Source: Terriglobia bacterium
Lineage (GTDB): Bacteria; Acidobacteriota; Terriglobia; Terriglobales; Acidobacteriaceae
NCBI GenBank assembly: GCA_020073165.1
Contig: JAIQFP010000015.1
Location: 55,456 to 119,455 of the forward strand
Length of the DNA: 64,000 nucleotides
Reading direction: 5' to 3'
Part shown: piece after piece, positions 36,201-44,177 of the stretch
Layout: the number at the start of each line of letters is the position of its first letter
Numbering within the stretch: position 1 is the first letter of the stretch
Program-made: the position numbers and the translations under genes
Notes under the pieces: generated by a model
The model's input: only the letters and a program-made list of their open reading frames with translations
What the model was told of the DNA's origin: nothing
The model's database searches: none

Positions 36201-37072
36201 TCTTTCTTGATCGGTCCGCCAAACGCCGCTCCAGCCTGCACCCGGGTATAAGCCGGATCCGGGGTCGTCGAGAACGGGTTTACGGCCTGGAAAGCGCGGT
36301 TGCGCAGGTAGCCGAACACCGTCCCGTGAAAATCGTTCGACCCGGACCGGGTCACGATATTCACCACCCCACCCGAGGCCCGTCCGTATTCCGCGGCGTA
36401 GCTATTGGTCTGGATCTGGAACTCCTGCACCGCTTCCTGTGAAACCGTGGAGCGGACGCCGTTGGTGGAATTGTCCGTCGCGTCGGCACCGTCTACGTTG
36501 ACCAGGTTGGCGCGGGCGCGCTGGCCGCTGATGTTCAATCCGGAAGTGGGCGCCGCTCCGATCGAGGGCGCGTTGTCGCGCAGCACCTGCGAATCCGTGA
36601 GCGTGAAGTTGATGTAGTTGCGCCCGTTGATGGGAAGATTGTCAATCCTCCGCTGATCCACCGTATCCGTCGTCGAACTGCGCGAGGTCTCTACCAGTTC
36701 GGCTTCTGAACTCACGGTGACCACTTCCTGCGCTCCCGCCACGCTGAGCGTGATGCCCAGGTCCCGCACCTGGCCCACCGTCACCGCCTGGTCCTCTGTC
36801 TCCACCTTGGCAAAGCCCGGCGCTACCACCGTGATCGTGTACACCCCGGGAGGCAGCGCCACCAGCCGGTATTCTCCATTGATGTTCTGGCTCGTGTTCC
36901 TTTCCAGGCCCTTCGCCTGGTCACGTGCCGCGACCGTGGCATTGGTCACCAGGTTACCGCCCGGGTCCTTGACGGTGATATGCAAATCGCCGGTTGCCAC
37001 TGCTTGGGCGAAGCCCAGCGTGGTCAGCAGCAGGATCACAACTGCAAGCGAGACGGGCGTGCGCATTGTCAT
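33224..37072 (-). CDS. Oar-like TonB-dependent outer-membrane receptor
   Basis: 1282 residues. The start at 37072 is preceded by GGGGAG and begins a signal peptide (RTPVSLAVVILLLTTLGFAQA). A carboxypeptidase-regulatory beta-sandwich follows (GDLHITVKDPGGNLVTNATVAARDQAKG). The plug is recognisable by VDTVDQRRIDNLPINGRNY and VNIVTRSGSNDFHGTVFGYLRN. A long beta-barrel ends FQFALKVTW with a terminal aromatic. Such receptors are greatly expanded in acidobacteria; the ligand (saccharide, peptide or other) cannot be told. Monocistronic with its own terminator. Confidence 0.93.
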   Translation of the reverse strand: MTMRTPVSLAVVILLLTTLGFAQAVATGDLHITVKDPGGNLVTNATVAARDQAKGLERNTSQNINGEYRLVALPPGVYTITVVAPGFAKVETEDQAVTVGQVRDLGITLSVAGAQEVVTVSSEAELVETSRSSTTDTVDQRRIDNLPINGRNYINFTLTDSQVLRDNAPSIGAAPTSGLNISGQRARANLVNVDGADATDNSTNGVRSTVSQEAVQEFQIQTNSYAAEYGRASGGVVNIVTRSGSNDFHGTVFGYLRNRAFQAVNPFSTTPDPAYTRVQAGAAFGGPIKKDKTYYYFSYEVTRRHETGFSSVGQNNFGLVPNLDLSSVYGLPNGTITGVSATPDQVTYFRQTLPAALAQLNIIDPSGALATGYAQEAAAYATFVGGSSGIAQFGAYPASFALLEGTAIPIPGNGSNPLTQFPTSCNVAAPNVTCNGLPSQFLGLQPQAGNYPVFEGTSLYSLRLDHNLTNNNRIMLRGNVSPSTVTGIQVNGENQTFGQNSFSRTSQQTYRDVAGVFQDTWTLGNNKINEFRFQYARRGLLYNFSDAPGGGLVASNIAGFGFVGREPYSYIKRTEQRYQVSDNFSITHGQHDLKFGGDFNYIPVTATFTVNYGGVYNFGGLDSATVGFTDKVCAPNMVPTEFCPAFPGFTGVQTFGLGLPSTLVQGFGNPHDSFRNIPLGLFVQDAWKIRRNLTLNAGLRYDIEFPPQFKAPTGLALAAYNQLGLQKGIGTDTNNIQPRIGLAWDPRGDGKSVFRASYGIFYDHPLLGLYFLGDASDGSSSGQLIIAGGAPCDGSAPGSFGNLNAVNIFQGTLATAGCLPGIETITGYQQTSADGTRNPQRFDPFFPNSMFLNQNYLNPTTFFPLAFQPFGYPQSKNFVYAYSQQINFTFEQDLGHNFALSLSYNYNGGRHLNRPINANTTRGDFLVQNWQAALTDPTSNAAAGPLQVGAGAAPCGVNPGGTPWVSAALMNFFRPSGLNPAIALALLNSGNPQAAACVGLAQSILQVLPGFNTRCLADPTSLDGCVPFSDMDANFSNGSSVYHGFTANLRKRFGNHYEFLTSYTWSHAIDDSTDLQSPLAPQDSYFPSAERSNSLFDQRHRLVFSGVYQSGKLGGTGFVRKFFSDWTIAPIIEVSSGRPFNILTGNPDNFQFSATISRPGIVPAGTPASPCGPTVASRFSPTGFLQEPCYALFAAGGTPTLQSLDGNIGRNAGVRPWTVFNDLRISRRIAIGERFNVDAIVDMFNIANRFNVADVNPLFVAAGQPTAAYDPRQFQFALKVTW

Positions 37073-37299
37073 AGAGATCTCCCCATTGATTTGAAAGCGA
37101 GAAGACGGCAACCAGCAGCCTCTCCTCCGTGGGCGGGCATCAAGAAGGCGCGCATGTTTCGAGGCGGATGTTCGCTGGTTTGTACATCAGAAGGCGTAGG
37201 GAAAGCAAGCTAGAACCGCGAAAAGAACAGGGTTAGGCAAGCTGCCTCAGCCCAGAACGGCCCAAGAGACGGGGATGCGCCCGTGATCTCTGCGCTGAT

Positions 37300-38220
37300 C
37301 TAGAGGTCCTTTCGCTCAATCCCCCAGTTTTCTTCTTTATTCGTCTTGTACCCCCACGCCATGCGTGGCGTGTTATGTGCGATTCCGAAGCGCCCCCGGG
37401 CATCCAGCAGAATTATGCCCCCATGTCCATTCACCCGGGTTTTCAGATAGTCAATGGCTTCCGCAGCCGCCCACTCCGGCGCGTTGCCGGAAGCCACCCG
37501 GTCCGCGGCCCACTTCGCCAAGACCAGCTTCATGATGGGCTCTCCCCACCCGGTGGTCGAGGCAGCCGCCGTCTTGTTGTCCGCAAAGCATCCGCATCCG
37601 ATCAGCGACGAGTCTCCCAGACGCCCCGGCGCTTTGTTGAGGGTGCCGCCGGTCGAGGTCGCGGCAGCGATGTTGCCATCGCTGTCCAACGCGACAGCAC
37701 CCACCGTGTCATGCGAGATGGTGGGTGCGAACAGGTCCGCACGATGCTCTTCCGCGTGAGCTTGGAATTCCCGAAGGCGCTCCACCTCCCGCGGAATAAT
37801 CAGGTCTTCGTTCTTGCACAGCGGGATGCCGTGTTCTGCGGCAAAGCGTTCCGCCCCTTCGCCGACGAAGTACACGTGCGGGCTCTCACTCAGGATCTTG
37901 CGCGCCGCGCGCACCGGGTTGGCGATGTGCTCCACGCAGCCCACGCCTCCAGCACGCAGCGTGGCACCGTCCATAATCAGCGCGTCCAGTTGTACCTTGC
38001 CATCACGATTGAGGAAGCTGCCGCGCCCCGCGTCGAAGGTATCGTCCTCTTCCAGAGCGACTACCGCCTCCTCGACCGCATCGAGCGCCAGGCCGCCACG
38101 GCCCAGCACCCGCCAGCCTGCTGCGACGGCACTGCGCACCCCGTTGAGGTGGGCCTCGACCATGCCATCAGGAATGGCCCAGGCGCCGCCGTGGACCACG
38201 AGAACCGGATCGATTGTCAC
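37300..38220 (-). CDS. iaaA: isoaspartyl peptidase / L-asparaginase, Ntn-hydrolase type
   Basis: Plant-type asparaginase that matures by self-cleavage. 306 residues. The N-terminal VVHGGAWAIP and DAGRGSFLNRDGKVQLDALIMDG match the alpha chain. The nucleophile is the Thr in HDTVGAVALDSDGNIAAATSTGG, which becomes the new N-terminus. GRLGDSSLIGCGCFADN is the substrate site. Hydrolyses beta-aspartyl peptides and asparagine. No operon partner. Confidence 0.93.
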   Translation of the reverse strand: MTIDPVLVVHGGAWAIPDGMVEAHLNGVRSAVAAGWRVLGRGGLALDAVEEAVVALEEDDTFDAGRGSFLNRDGKVQLDALIMDGATLRAGGVGCVEHIANPVRAARKILSESPHVYFVGEGAERFAAEHGIPLCKNEDLIIPREVERLREFQAHAEEHRADLFAPTISHDTVGAVALDSDGNIAAATSTGGTLNKAPGRLGDSSLIGCGCFADNKTAAASTTGWGEPIMKLVLAKWAADRVASGNAPEWAAAEAIDYLKTRVNGHGGIILLDARGRFGIAHNTPRMAWGYKTNKEENWGIERKDL

Positions 38221-38323
38221 AAATTCCTCACCCCTGCGAAGAAATGACCGAATAGTCTAGCACCTGGGATAAATGGGACAGGTCATCGCTGTCCAGAGGG
38301 AAGAGTGTGTGGCCTTGCGGCGC

Positions 38324-38968
38324 TTAGGCCGCCTGTCCACTGTTGGCGGGGATGGTTTCGATGCTGTTGGTTCTGGTCCAGGTATAGCGGATGCGGTGAA
38401 TCACCGTGATCGTCGAGAGTACGGCGATGACCCAAAGTACCGGCGCCATCCGGTTAAACAGCGCCCCGATGATGATCAGCACTAGCCGCTCCGGCCTCTC
38501 CATGAAACCGACACGGCACGAACCAATCAGCGATTCCGCTCGCGCCCGGCTGTAGCTCACCATGATGGCGCTGACCATCACAAAGGCGCTGAGCACAACA
38601 TAGAAGAAGCGGTCGCCGCGGGCGTAGAACACCAGCAAGCCGAAGAACTGCGAGGCGTCGCTGTATCGGTCGATCACTGAATCGAAGAAGCCTCCGAAGC
38701 GGGTCACGCGATTGGTCGCGCGGGCCACCCGCCCATCCACCAGATCGAAGAAGCCCGAGGCAATGATCACCAGTCCCGCATAACGGAACAGGCGAGCCTG
38801 GTTGTCGCCGTTGGCATAGCCAAACAACAACGCGGCGATGGTGTTGACGACCAGTCCCAGGAAGGTAAGGAAGTTGGGATTGATGCGCGCCAGGGCCAGC
38901 CAGCGCACAATGGCGTCGAGCAGCACGCCGCAGGCACGTCCGAAGGCGCTGGTCCAGGTCATACTCAT
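38324..38968 (-). CDS. CDP-alcohol phosphatidyltransferase
   Basis: Membrane enzyme of phospholipid head-group transfer, 214 residues with several hydrophobic helices. The family signature D-G-x2-A-R-x8-G-x3-D-x3-D is complete in DLVDGRVARATNRVTRFGGFFDSVIDRYSD. The alcohol acceptor (glycerol 3-phosphate, inositol phosphate or other) cannot be assigned. The start ATG overlaps the greA stop as ATGA, so translation is coupled. Confidence 0.88.
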   Translation of the reverse strand: MSMTWTSAFGRACGVLLDAIVRWLALARINPNFLTFLGLVVNTIAALLFGYANGDNQARLFRYAGLVIIASGFFDLVDGRVARATNRVTRFGGFFDSVIDRYSDASQFFGLLVFYARGDRFFYVVLSAFVMVSAIMVSYSRARAESLIGSCRVGFMERPERLVLIIIGALFNRMAPVLWVIAVLSTITVIHRIRYTWTRTNSIETIPANSGQAA

Positions 38969-39444
38969 ACGGCTTCGGCCTTGTCGTGGATGGTGGTGAG
39001 GCTGAGAACTTCGAATTCGCGTTTGCCATTAGGGGTCACCACCACAGCGGTGTCTCCAACCTTCTTATTCAGCAGCGCCCGCCCGATCGGAGAGGTCGTG
39101 GAAATCCTGCCGGTAGCCACGTCGGACTCTTCGCTGGTTACTAACTTGTACTCGATTTCCTCCCCCTTGTCGTTGTCATAGACCTTTACGGTAGAGCCCA
39201 GGCCGGCTTTGTCTTTCGGGATGTTATTCATATTTATAAGTGACAAGTCGGCTAGGCGCCGGCCCAGCTGCCGCAGCCGTGCCTTGACGAACTCCTGGCG
39301 CTGTTTCGCCATGTGGTACTCGGCATTCTCACTCAGGTCCCCCAGGGCGACCGCCTTCTTGAGCTCCTGAGGCAGCTCATGACTCAGTTCGTGTTCCAGC
39401 GCGTTAATCTCTTCCTGGAGCTTCTTCTTTATGTGCTCGGTCAT
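38965..39444 (-). CDS. greA: transcription elongation factor GreA
   Basis: 159 residues. The N-terminal coiled coil carries the catalytic acidic tip ALGDLSENAEYHMAKQRQEF, and the C-domain has IGRALLNKKVGDTAVVVTPNGKREFEVL. It rescues backtracked RNA polymerase by stimulating transcript cleavage. A longer in-frame ORF upstream is rejected because MTEHIKKKLQEEINALEHEL is a normal GreA start. Coupled to the phosphatidyltransferase gene. Confidence 0.93.
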   Translation of the reverse strand: MTEHIKKKLQEEINALEHELSHELPQELKKAVALGDLSENAEYHMAKQRQEFVKARLRQLGRRLADLSLINMNNIPKDKAGLGSTVKVYDNDKGEEIEYKLVTSEESDVATGRISTTSPIGRALLNKKVGDTAVVVTPNGKREFEVLSLTTIHDKAEAV

Positions 39445-39454
39445 ACTCGATCGG

Positions 39455-39460
39455 ATTATA
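39455..39460 (-). promoter_or_regulatory. -10 box close to greA start
   Basis: TATAAT on the minus strand, 10 nt before the greA ATG. The leader would be only a few nucleotides; no good -35 is visible. Confidence 0.4.
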
Positions 39461-39620
39461 ACCCTTGCGCCAGCCCATGGGCTGTCCCTCCCCGGCCCGT
39501 TGCTTCCCGGTGGCTTTCTGTCCGGAGGACAATCCCCGTCTATACAAAGGGTTACAACTCCCGAGAGAAACAAAGTCCCCCTGGCGTCATGCCCTTGCTG
39601 CCCGAAAACACCCGCCACAA

Positions 39621-39649
39621 TTGTCTTTCGGCCCATTTTGGGATAAGAT
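39621..39649 (+). promoter_or_regulatory. sigma-70 promoter of carD
   Basis: TTGTCT, 17-nt spacer, TAAGAT, with an expected start near 39656 and a 40-nt leader to the carD ATG. Confidence 0.55.
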
Positions 39650-39696
39650 ACTTGGGTGTTGTTCCTCGGTTCCCCTGCGCTTGTGGGTGTCCTCTG

Positions 39697-40233
39697 ATGA
39701 TCAGCAGCGATGGTAGTTTCCACATAGGCGATAAAGTCGTCTACCCCAATCATGGTGTTGGAATCATTGAGCAAATCAGCAGCCGCACTATGGGCGAGAC
39801 TGTGGAGAAGTTCTACCTGCTCAAGATTAAGTCCAGCAGCTTGAAGGTCATGGTGCCCTTCCACAATGTGACGACCGTCGGCCTGCGGCGGGTCGTAAAG
39901 AACGGGGAAATCCAGAAAATTGTTGATTTTCTTACAGATGGCGAATGTGACAATAACGCCGACTGGAAGTACCGTTTCAAGGAAAACTCCGAACGCATGC
40001 GTACCGGCTCCCTGCTGGAAGTAGCCGCCGTCCTCAAGGGTCTGCTGCTGTTGAACCAGTCCAAACCCCTCTCCTTCCGGGAGAAGAAGATGCTCGAACG
40101 CGCCCGCTACCTCCTGGTGAGCGAACTGGCCATGGCCAAGAACTGCGAAGAACCCCAGGTCGAGGAATTACTCTCGCGAGCCTTATCCAAGAGCAAGCTG
40201 CGCTTCCCCGAAGCCTCCGAATTCGAAGCGTAG
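39697..40233 (+). CDS. carD: CarD-family transcriptional regulator
   Basis: 178 residues. The N-terminal CarD/TRCF RNA-polymerase-interaction domain (FHIGDKVVYPNHGVGIIEQISSRTMGETVEKFYLLKI) is followed by an all-helical DNA-binding domain (NSERMRTGSLLEVAAVLKGLLLLNQSKPLSFREKKMLERARYLLVSELA). It stabilises open promoter complexes. The start at 39697 is chosen as the typical fold start; an in-frame extension to 39313 overlaps greA and is rejected. Confidence 0.93.
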   Translation: MISSDGSFHIGDKVVYPNHGVGIIEQISSRTMGETVEKFYLLKIKSSSLKVMVPFHNVTTVGLRRVVKNGEIQKIVDFLTDGECDNNADWKYRFKENSERMRTGSLLEVAAVLKGLLLLNQSKPLSFREKKMLERARYLLVSELAMAKNCEEPQVEELLSRALSKSKLRFPEASEFEA

Positions 40234-40386
40234 GCCCAGACCTCGGAACGACCTCCACGTAGGTTCTTTTTGTCCTTTCCGTCTCATCCCCCCAGCGAAC
40301 TTCCTATTGCTTTTCGATAAGACAGGTAAGCTGAACGAGCTCGGCGGTGAAGTTTCAACGAAGTCCTGCGTCTGAGCGGAGGTTTC

Positions 40387-40407
40387 ACTCGGTACTCGCA
40401 ACTCGGT
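40387..40407. repeat. tandem heptamer ACTCGGT/ACTCGCA/ACTCGGT
   Basis: Three heptamers ending just before the stop codon of the convergent permease gene at 40410. Confidence 0.75.
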
Positions 40408-40409
40408 AC

Positions 40410-41483
40410 TTACTCCCCCAACCACGCCCCATAGCGCTTCAAGGAATCCACGTGGTCAAACACAATCTTCATCGCCGCCGTAATGGGGATGGCCAGCAAC
40501 AGCCCCATCGCCCCCCACAACCAGGCCCACAACAGGGCCGACATGGTCACTGCTAACGGATTCAGTTGCAGCCGGTTGCCCAGGAACTTCGGATAAAGGA
40601 TGTTCATGGCGGTCAGATGTAGTCCTACCACCGTCATCACGATGTAGAACACCTCTTGCGACGAAATGTGTCCAATGCCCACGAAAATGGGGGGCGTCAT
40701 GGCCAGCAGCACCCCCATATACGGGACCAGGCTCAAGAAACCGCTAATGAAGCCCACGAAGTAGAAGAAAGGCACGTGCAGCGCCCAGAACACCAGCGTA
40801 CTGACCGCCCCGATAAACAGTCCGATCAGCATGTTTCCCACCATGAAGCTGCGGATCATCGCTGAGATCAGTCCCAGCGTGACATACGCGGTGTGGCGGT
40901 GCTCCAGGGAGAACAGCATCACCGTGGCCGAACGCACGTGCTGCTGCCAGGTCAACATGAAGTACACCAGGAAGGGCACGAACGACGCCGCCAGGATCGC
41001 TTGGCTCACCGAGCCGAAGCCCCGGGTCAGCACGTCCGTCCAGTCCGTAGCGGCGCGGACATTGACCACGCCTTTTTCCTGTGGCGAGTTCAACACTTCC
41101 AGAGTCTCCGCCTGCTTGCGGAAGCTCATCATCTCCTCACGAATCTTGCTGGCGTACTTGGGCAAGTCCTGCAACAGCGCCGTGGCCTGGTTATATGAGA
41201 AGTAGATGACGCCGATCACCACCGAGACCAGAAGCAGCACCGCGATCGCCGCGGCGATGCCCCGCGGCAGGCGCATCCGCATGAGCAGCTCGACCACCGG
41301 CGCCAGGATGAATGCCAGTAGCACCGATACCAGCATCACCGACAGCACCAGTTCGCCCCAGTAGCAGAGGCCAAGAATGACCGCAATCCCTATCGTGGTG
41401 AAGGCCCAGTGACGTCCGCGGGCCTCAGCCGGGGCCACGGCGGGAAGTTGCGTCGTGTGGATCTGCGTCTCGTCAGCCGCCAT
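40410..41483 (-). CDS. AI-2E (PerM/UPF0118) family permease
   Basis: 357 residues from the ATG at 41483. About eight membrane helices in the family pattern: GIAVILGLCYWGELVLSVMLVSVLLAFILAPVV at the start, a soluble central part (LPKYASKIREEMMSFRKQAETLEVL), and a conserved C-terminal half (VSTLVFWALHVPFFYFVGFISGFLSLVPYMGVLLAMTPP). Members export varied small molecules or ions; the substrate is unknown. Divergent from ruvX. Confidence 0.88.
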   Translation of the reverse strand: MAADETQIHTTQLPAVAPAEARGRHWAFTTIGIAVILGLCYWGELVLSVMLVSVLLAFILAPVVELLMRMRLPRGIAAAIAVLLLVSVVIGVIYFSYNQATALLQDLPKYASKIREEMMSFRKQAETLEVLNSPQEKGVVNVRAATDWTDVLTRGFGSVSQAILAASFVPFLVYFMLTWQQHVRSATVMLFSLEHRHTAYVTLGLISAMIRSFMVGNMLIGLFIGAVSTLVFWALHVPFFYFVGFISGFLSLVPYMGVLLAMTPPIFVGIGHISSQEVFYIVMTVVGLHLTAMNILYPKFLGNRLQLNPLAVTMSALLWAWLWGAMGLLLAIPITAAMKIVFDHVDSLKRYGAWLGE

Positions 41484-41523
41484 GGCGATATCGTAGTCCA
41501 ATTTGCGGTTTTCCCGCCCGACA

Positions 41524-41529
41524 TATAAT
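41524..41529 (+). promoter_or_regulatory. -10 box directly before ruvX
   Basis: TATAAT six nt before the GTG start codon at 41536, implying a leaderless transcript. A TTGCGG lies at 41503-41508 with a short 15-nt spacer. Confidence 0.5.
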
Positions 41530-41535
41530 TCTCCA

Positions 41536-41994
41536 GTGCCTTCCCACTCAACGGACGCTCCCCAACCTCCACCCCATCCACGGATCCTGGGCTTAGACGT
41601 CGGTTCCAAGACCATCGGCATGGCTGTTTCCGATCCCCTGGGCATCACCGCCCAGGGGCTGCCAACAATCCGCCGCCAGAACAAGCGTCTGGACTTTGCG
41701 CAGCTGGAGCGGGTGATTCGCGAATACCAGGTAGCGGAGATTGTCGTGGGCTATCCCCTGCGTATGAGCGGCGCCGAAGGTATCCAGGCGGAGAAGATGC
41801 AGGTCTTCGCCGAAGCCCTGCGCCAGCGTTTTCAGTTGCCTGTCCACCTCTGGGACGAACGCCTGACCTCGGCTCAGGCCAACCGCCTGCTGCGCGAAAC
41901 CGAGCTTTCCATCAAGCGCCGGGGGCAGGCAGTTGACCGCCTCGCCGCCACGCTGATCCTCCAGAGCTGGATGGAGAGTCGCACCGTCAGATAA
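41536..41994 (+). CDS. ruvX: RuvX/YqgF pre-16S rRNA nuclease
   Basis: 152 residues from a GTG at 41536. The RNase-H-like fold has ILGLDVGSKTIGMAVSDPLGITAQG, VVGYPLRMSGAEG, WDERLTSAQANRLL and VDRLAATLILQSWM. The catalytic acids are the Asp in LGLDVG, the Glu in WDERL and the Asp in QAVDRLAA. It completes 16S rRNA 5' processing; older annotation calls it a Holliday-junction resolvase. Confidence 0.92.
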   Translation: MPSHSTDAPQPPPHPRILGLDVGSKTIGMAVSDPLGITAQGLPTIRRQNKRLDFAQLERVIREYQVAEIVVGYPLRMSGAEGIQAEKMQVFAEALRQRFQLPVHLWDERLTSAQANRLLRETELSIKRRGQAVDRLAATLILQSWMESRTVR

Positions 41995-42262
41995 TCCCAG
42001 GACATTTCCCCGCTGGACGTCGCCGAAACGGCAAGCAACACACCCTCTGCTCCAAAGCATCCATACTTGGTGGCTGTCTTTCACAAACCTTTACCCATCT
42101 TGACGAACTCTTTACGCAACTTCACCGGGACACGTGTCTAGAATGGACTTGCTCCTTCCACCGGAAAGAAAACTGCTGCCCAACCTGCGATCGGAACCCA
42201 GGATCGCTCTGCGCAGACCTGACAATCGACTTCACGACGGCCCGACAAAGGAGAGGTGCGGA

Positions 42263-42946
42263 ATGTTGAGTCAATTTCTTCGATTTAGTGCGAGATCCTT
42301 GATGCTGACCGCGATCTTTGTCGCAGTCGGCTGCAGTAGCGGTGGCAACCACACTCAGATCAGGGTGCTGCAAACATCGCCCGATGAAACTGCCGTGGAC
42401 GTCTTGATTGACGGCAAGAGCATCGCCGGCAGCGTGGGTTACGCGATCCCCACCAGTTTCACGTCCGTCCGCTCCGGGTCACGCCACCTTCAGGTTGAGC
42501 CCACGGGCACCTCAACCCCGGTCATCGACGAGACCGTTACTCTCAACAGCGGCACCAACTACACACTTATTACCGACAACTTTGCGTCCGCCATCACGCC
42601 CGTGCTCTTGACCGACGATAACACCGCTCCCGGTTCGGGCGACATAAAGCTGCGTTTCGTGAATGCCGGCGCTGGGGCAGGGGACGTGGATATTTATGTG
42701 CTCGCCCCGGGAACCACTCCCCCCGGTAATCCCCCCACGATCAGCAACCTGGCTCTCGGGTCCGCCTCCAGCTACCAGTCTCTGGCGGCTGGAACCTACG
42801 AGATCTTTGTCACCATCGCGGGTACCACTTTCATCTACGTCGATAGTGGCCCACGGACTTTCAACGCCGCCCAAAATCGGACCATCGTGCTGGTGAGCGA
42901 TCTCGCCAACGGCTTCAAGACGGTTACTCTTCCCGACCTCAATTGA
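42263..42946 (+). CDS. DUF4397-domain lipoprotein
   Basis: 227 residues. AAAGGAGAGG precedes the ATG at 42263. The lipobox AVGC lies near residue 25. Two DUF4397 beta-domains follow (IRVLQTSPDETAVDVLIDGKSIAGSVGYAIPTSFTSV... and IKLRFVNAGAGAGDVDIYVLAPGTTPPG...YQSLAAGTYEIFVTIAGT). Surface or periplasmic role unknown. Convergent to the NrfD module, with a terminator between. Confidence 0.87.
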   Translation: MLSQFLRFSARSLMLTAIFVAVGCSSGGNHTQIRVLQTSPDETAVDVLIDGKSIAGSVGYAIPTSFTSVRSGSRHLQVEPTGTSTPVIDETVTLNSGTNYTLITDNFASAITPVLLTDDNTAPGSGDIKLRFVNAGAGAGDVDIYVLAPGTTPPGNPPTISNLALGSASSYQSLAAGTYEIFVTIAGTTFIYVDSGPRTFNAAQNRTIVLVSDLANGFKTVTLPDLN

Positions 42947-42959
42947 CTAACACGAAAAA

Positions 42960-42982
42960 CCCGGGAGCGTAATGCTCCCGGG
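42960..42982 (-). terminator. intrinsic terminator after the nrfD-like gene
   Basis: CCCGGGAGC-GTAAT-GCTCCCGGG; on the minus strand the stem is followed by TTTTTCG. It separates two convergent units. Confidence 0.8.
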
Positions 42983-43001
42983 GATTGAACGTTCAGGAGG
43001 C

Positions 43002-44174
43002 CTACGCTTCCGCCGCAGCGTTCGAAACCATCCACCTCTTTTGCGGCGGGTTCTTGGGCAAAATATCCAGGTAGAGTACGGCATAACGGAACGCCATGAC
43101 CGCGGCAGTCACCACCGCCAGGGTCGCGGCAAACTCCGTCCACTTGGGCACGTAGTACACCCCTGCACTGGCCTGCAGCCCCGTGATGGATACGTTCAGC
43201 CGGTTAGCCATGAATCCCATCACAACCAGGGCGCAGGTCCAGTACAGGGATTGCGGGTTGTTCCGCACCTTGTCGCGACTTAGCAACACGACCGGTGCGA
43301 TTACGAACAGCCCCATCTCCAGCCAGAATGAAAGCGTCTCCTCACGCCACATGAACAGGTACGGTGTAGCGTCATGGGTGACCAGATCCACCACCCGGAA
43401 CAGGCCCCACAACGCCAGCAACGGCGCGATTACCTTGCTGACCTCACTTAGGATGCTCACATCAATGCGCACGTTCAACGATCGTACGCACAGGTATAGG
43501 GCTATGATGGTCACTGCCAAACCCGCTGGAATCGCCGACAGGTAGAACTCCGTGGTGAGATACGGGCTGTACCACAGCGGATACAGCTTGCCCTTGGTGA
43601 TCAGGTAGAGTCCGCCCAGGAACGACTGGTGCATAGACGAGAGCAGCGTGCCCGCCATCACCAGACCAATCAGAATCTCGTGATGCCACCTCAGGTAGAA
43701 CTGACGAGCCCGCACCCAGGGGATCTTCTCCACCAGTGCCGGTGAAAATTCCAGTGCCAGCACCGAGGTGTACAGCATCACGCACCACGACACCTCAAAC
43801 AGCACCGAGCTGCGGTTCCACATCACGATGGGATGCCAGATCCTCCACGGCAGCCCCAGTTCGTACATCATGCCGGCAATCACGGTCGAGTAGCCCAGGA
43901 ACGAGATCAGCACCGAAGCCCGCAGCACCGGCCGGTACCGCTCAAAGCCCAGCAGGTACACTGCGGCCGCAATGGCGAATCCACCCGCCGACAGTCCCAC
44001 TCCACACAGCGTTCCCAGTCCCACCCACAGCCCCCAGGGCTGCGGATCGGTAAGATGCGTCGATTGGGCAAAGCCGAGCGCGAATCGCGCATAGGTGGCA
44101 TAGAGACCGGCCGCGAGAATCAAGCCCACAATCACACGCCACAGAGTGATTCTTGGTAACCGGGTAGTTGTCAT
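43002..44174 (-). CDS. NrfD/PsrC/HybB-type membrane quinone-interacting subunit
   Basis: 390 residues with about ten membrane helices (ITLWRVIVGLILAAGLYATYARFALG; WGLWVGLGTLCGVGLSAGGFAIAAAVYLLG; SFLGYSTVIAGMMYELGLPWRIWHPIVMWN). The pattern is that of the NrfD/HybB family, which passes electrons between quinones and a partner iron-sulfur protein. It follows the HybA-like gene by 3 nt. No catalytic hydrogenase or molybdopterin subunit lies nearby. Confidence 0.88.
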   Translation of the reverse strand: MTTTRLPRITLWRVIVGLILAAGLYATYARFALGFAQSTHLTDPQPWGLWVGLGTLCGVGLSAGGFAIAAAVYLLGFERYRPVLRASVLISFLGYSTVIAGMMYELGLPWRIWHPIVMWNRSSVLFEVSWCVMLYTSVLALEFSPALVEKIPWVRARQFYLRWHHEILIGLVMAGTLLSSMHQSFLGGLYLITKGKLYPLWYSPYLTTEFYLSAIPAGLAVTIIALYLCVRSLNVRIDVSILSEVSKVIAPLLALWGLFRVVDLVTHDATPYLFMWREETLSFWLEMGLFVIAPVVLLSRDKVRNNPQSLYWTCALVVMGFMANRLNVSITGLQASAGVYYVPKWTEFAATLAVVTAAVMAFRYAVLYLDILPKNPPQKRWMVSNAAAEA

Positions 44175-44177
44175 GGC

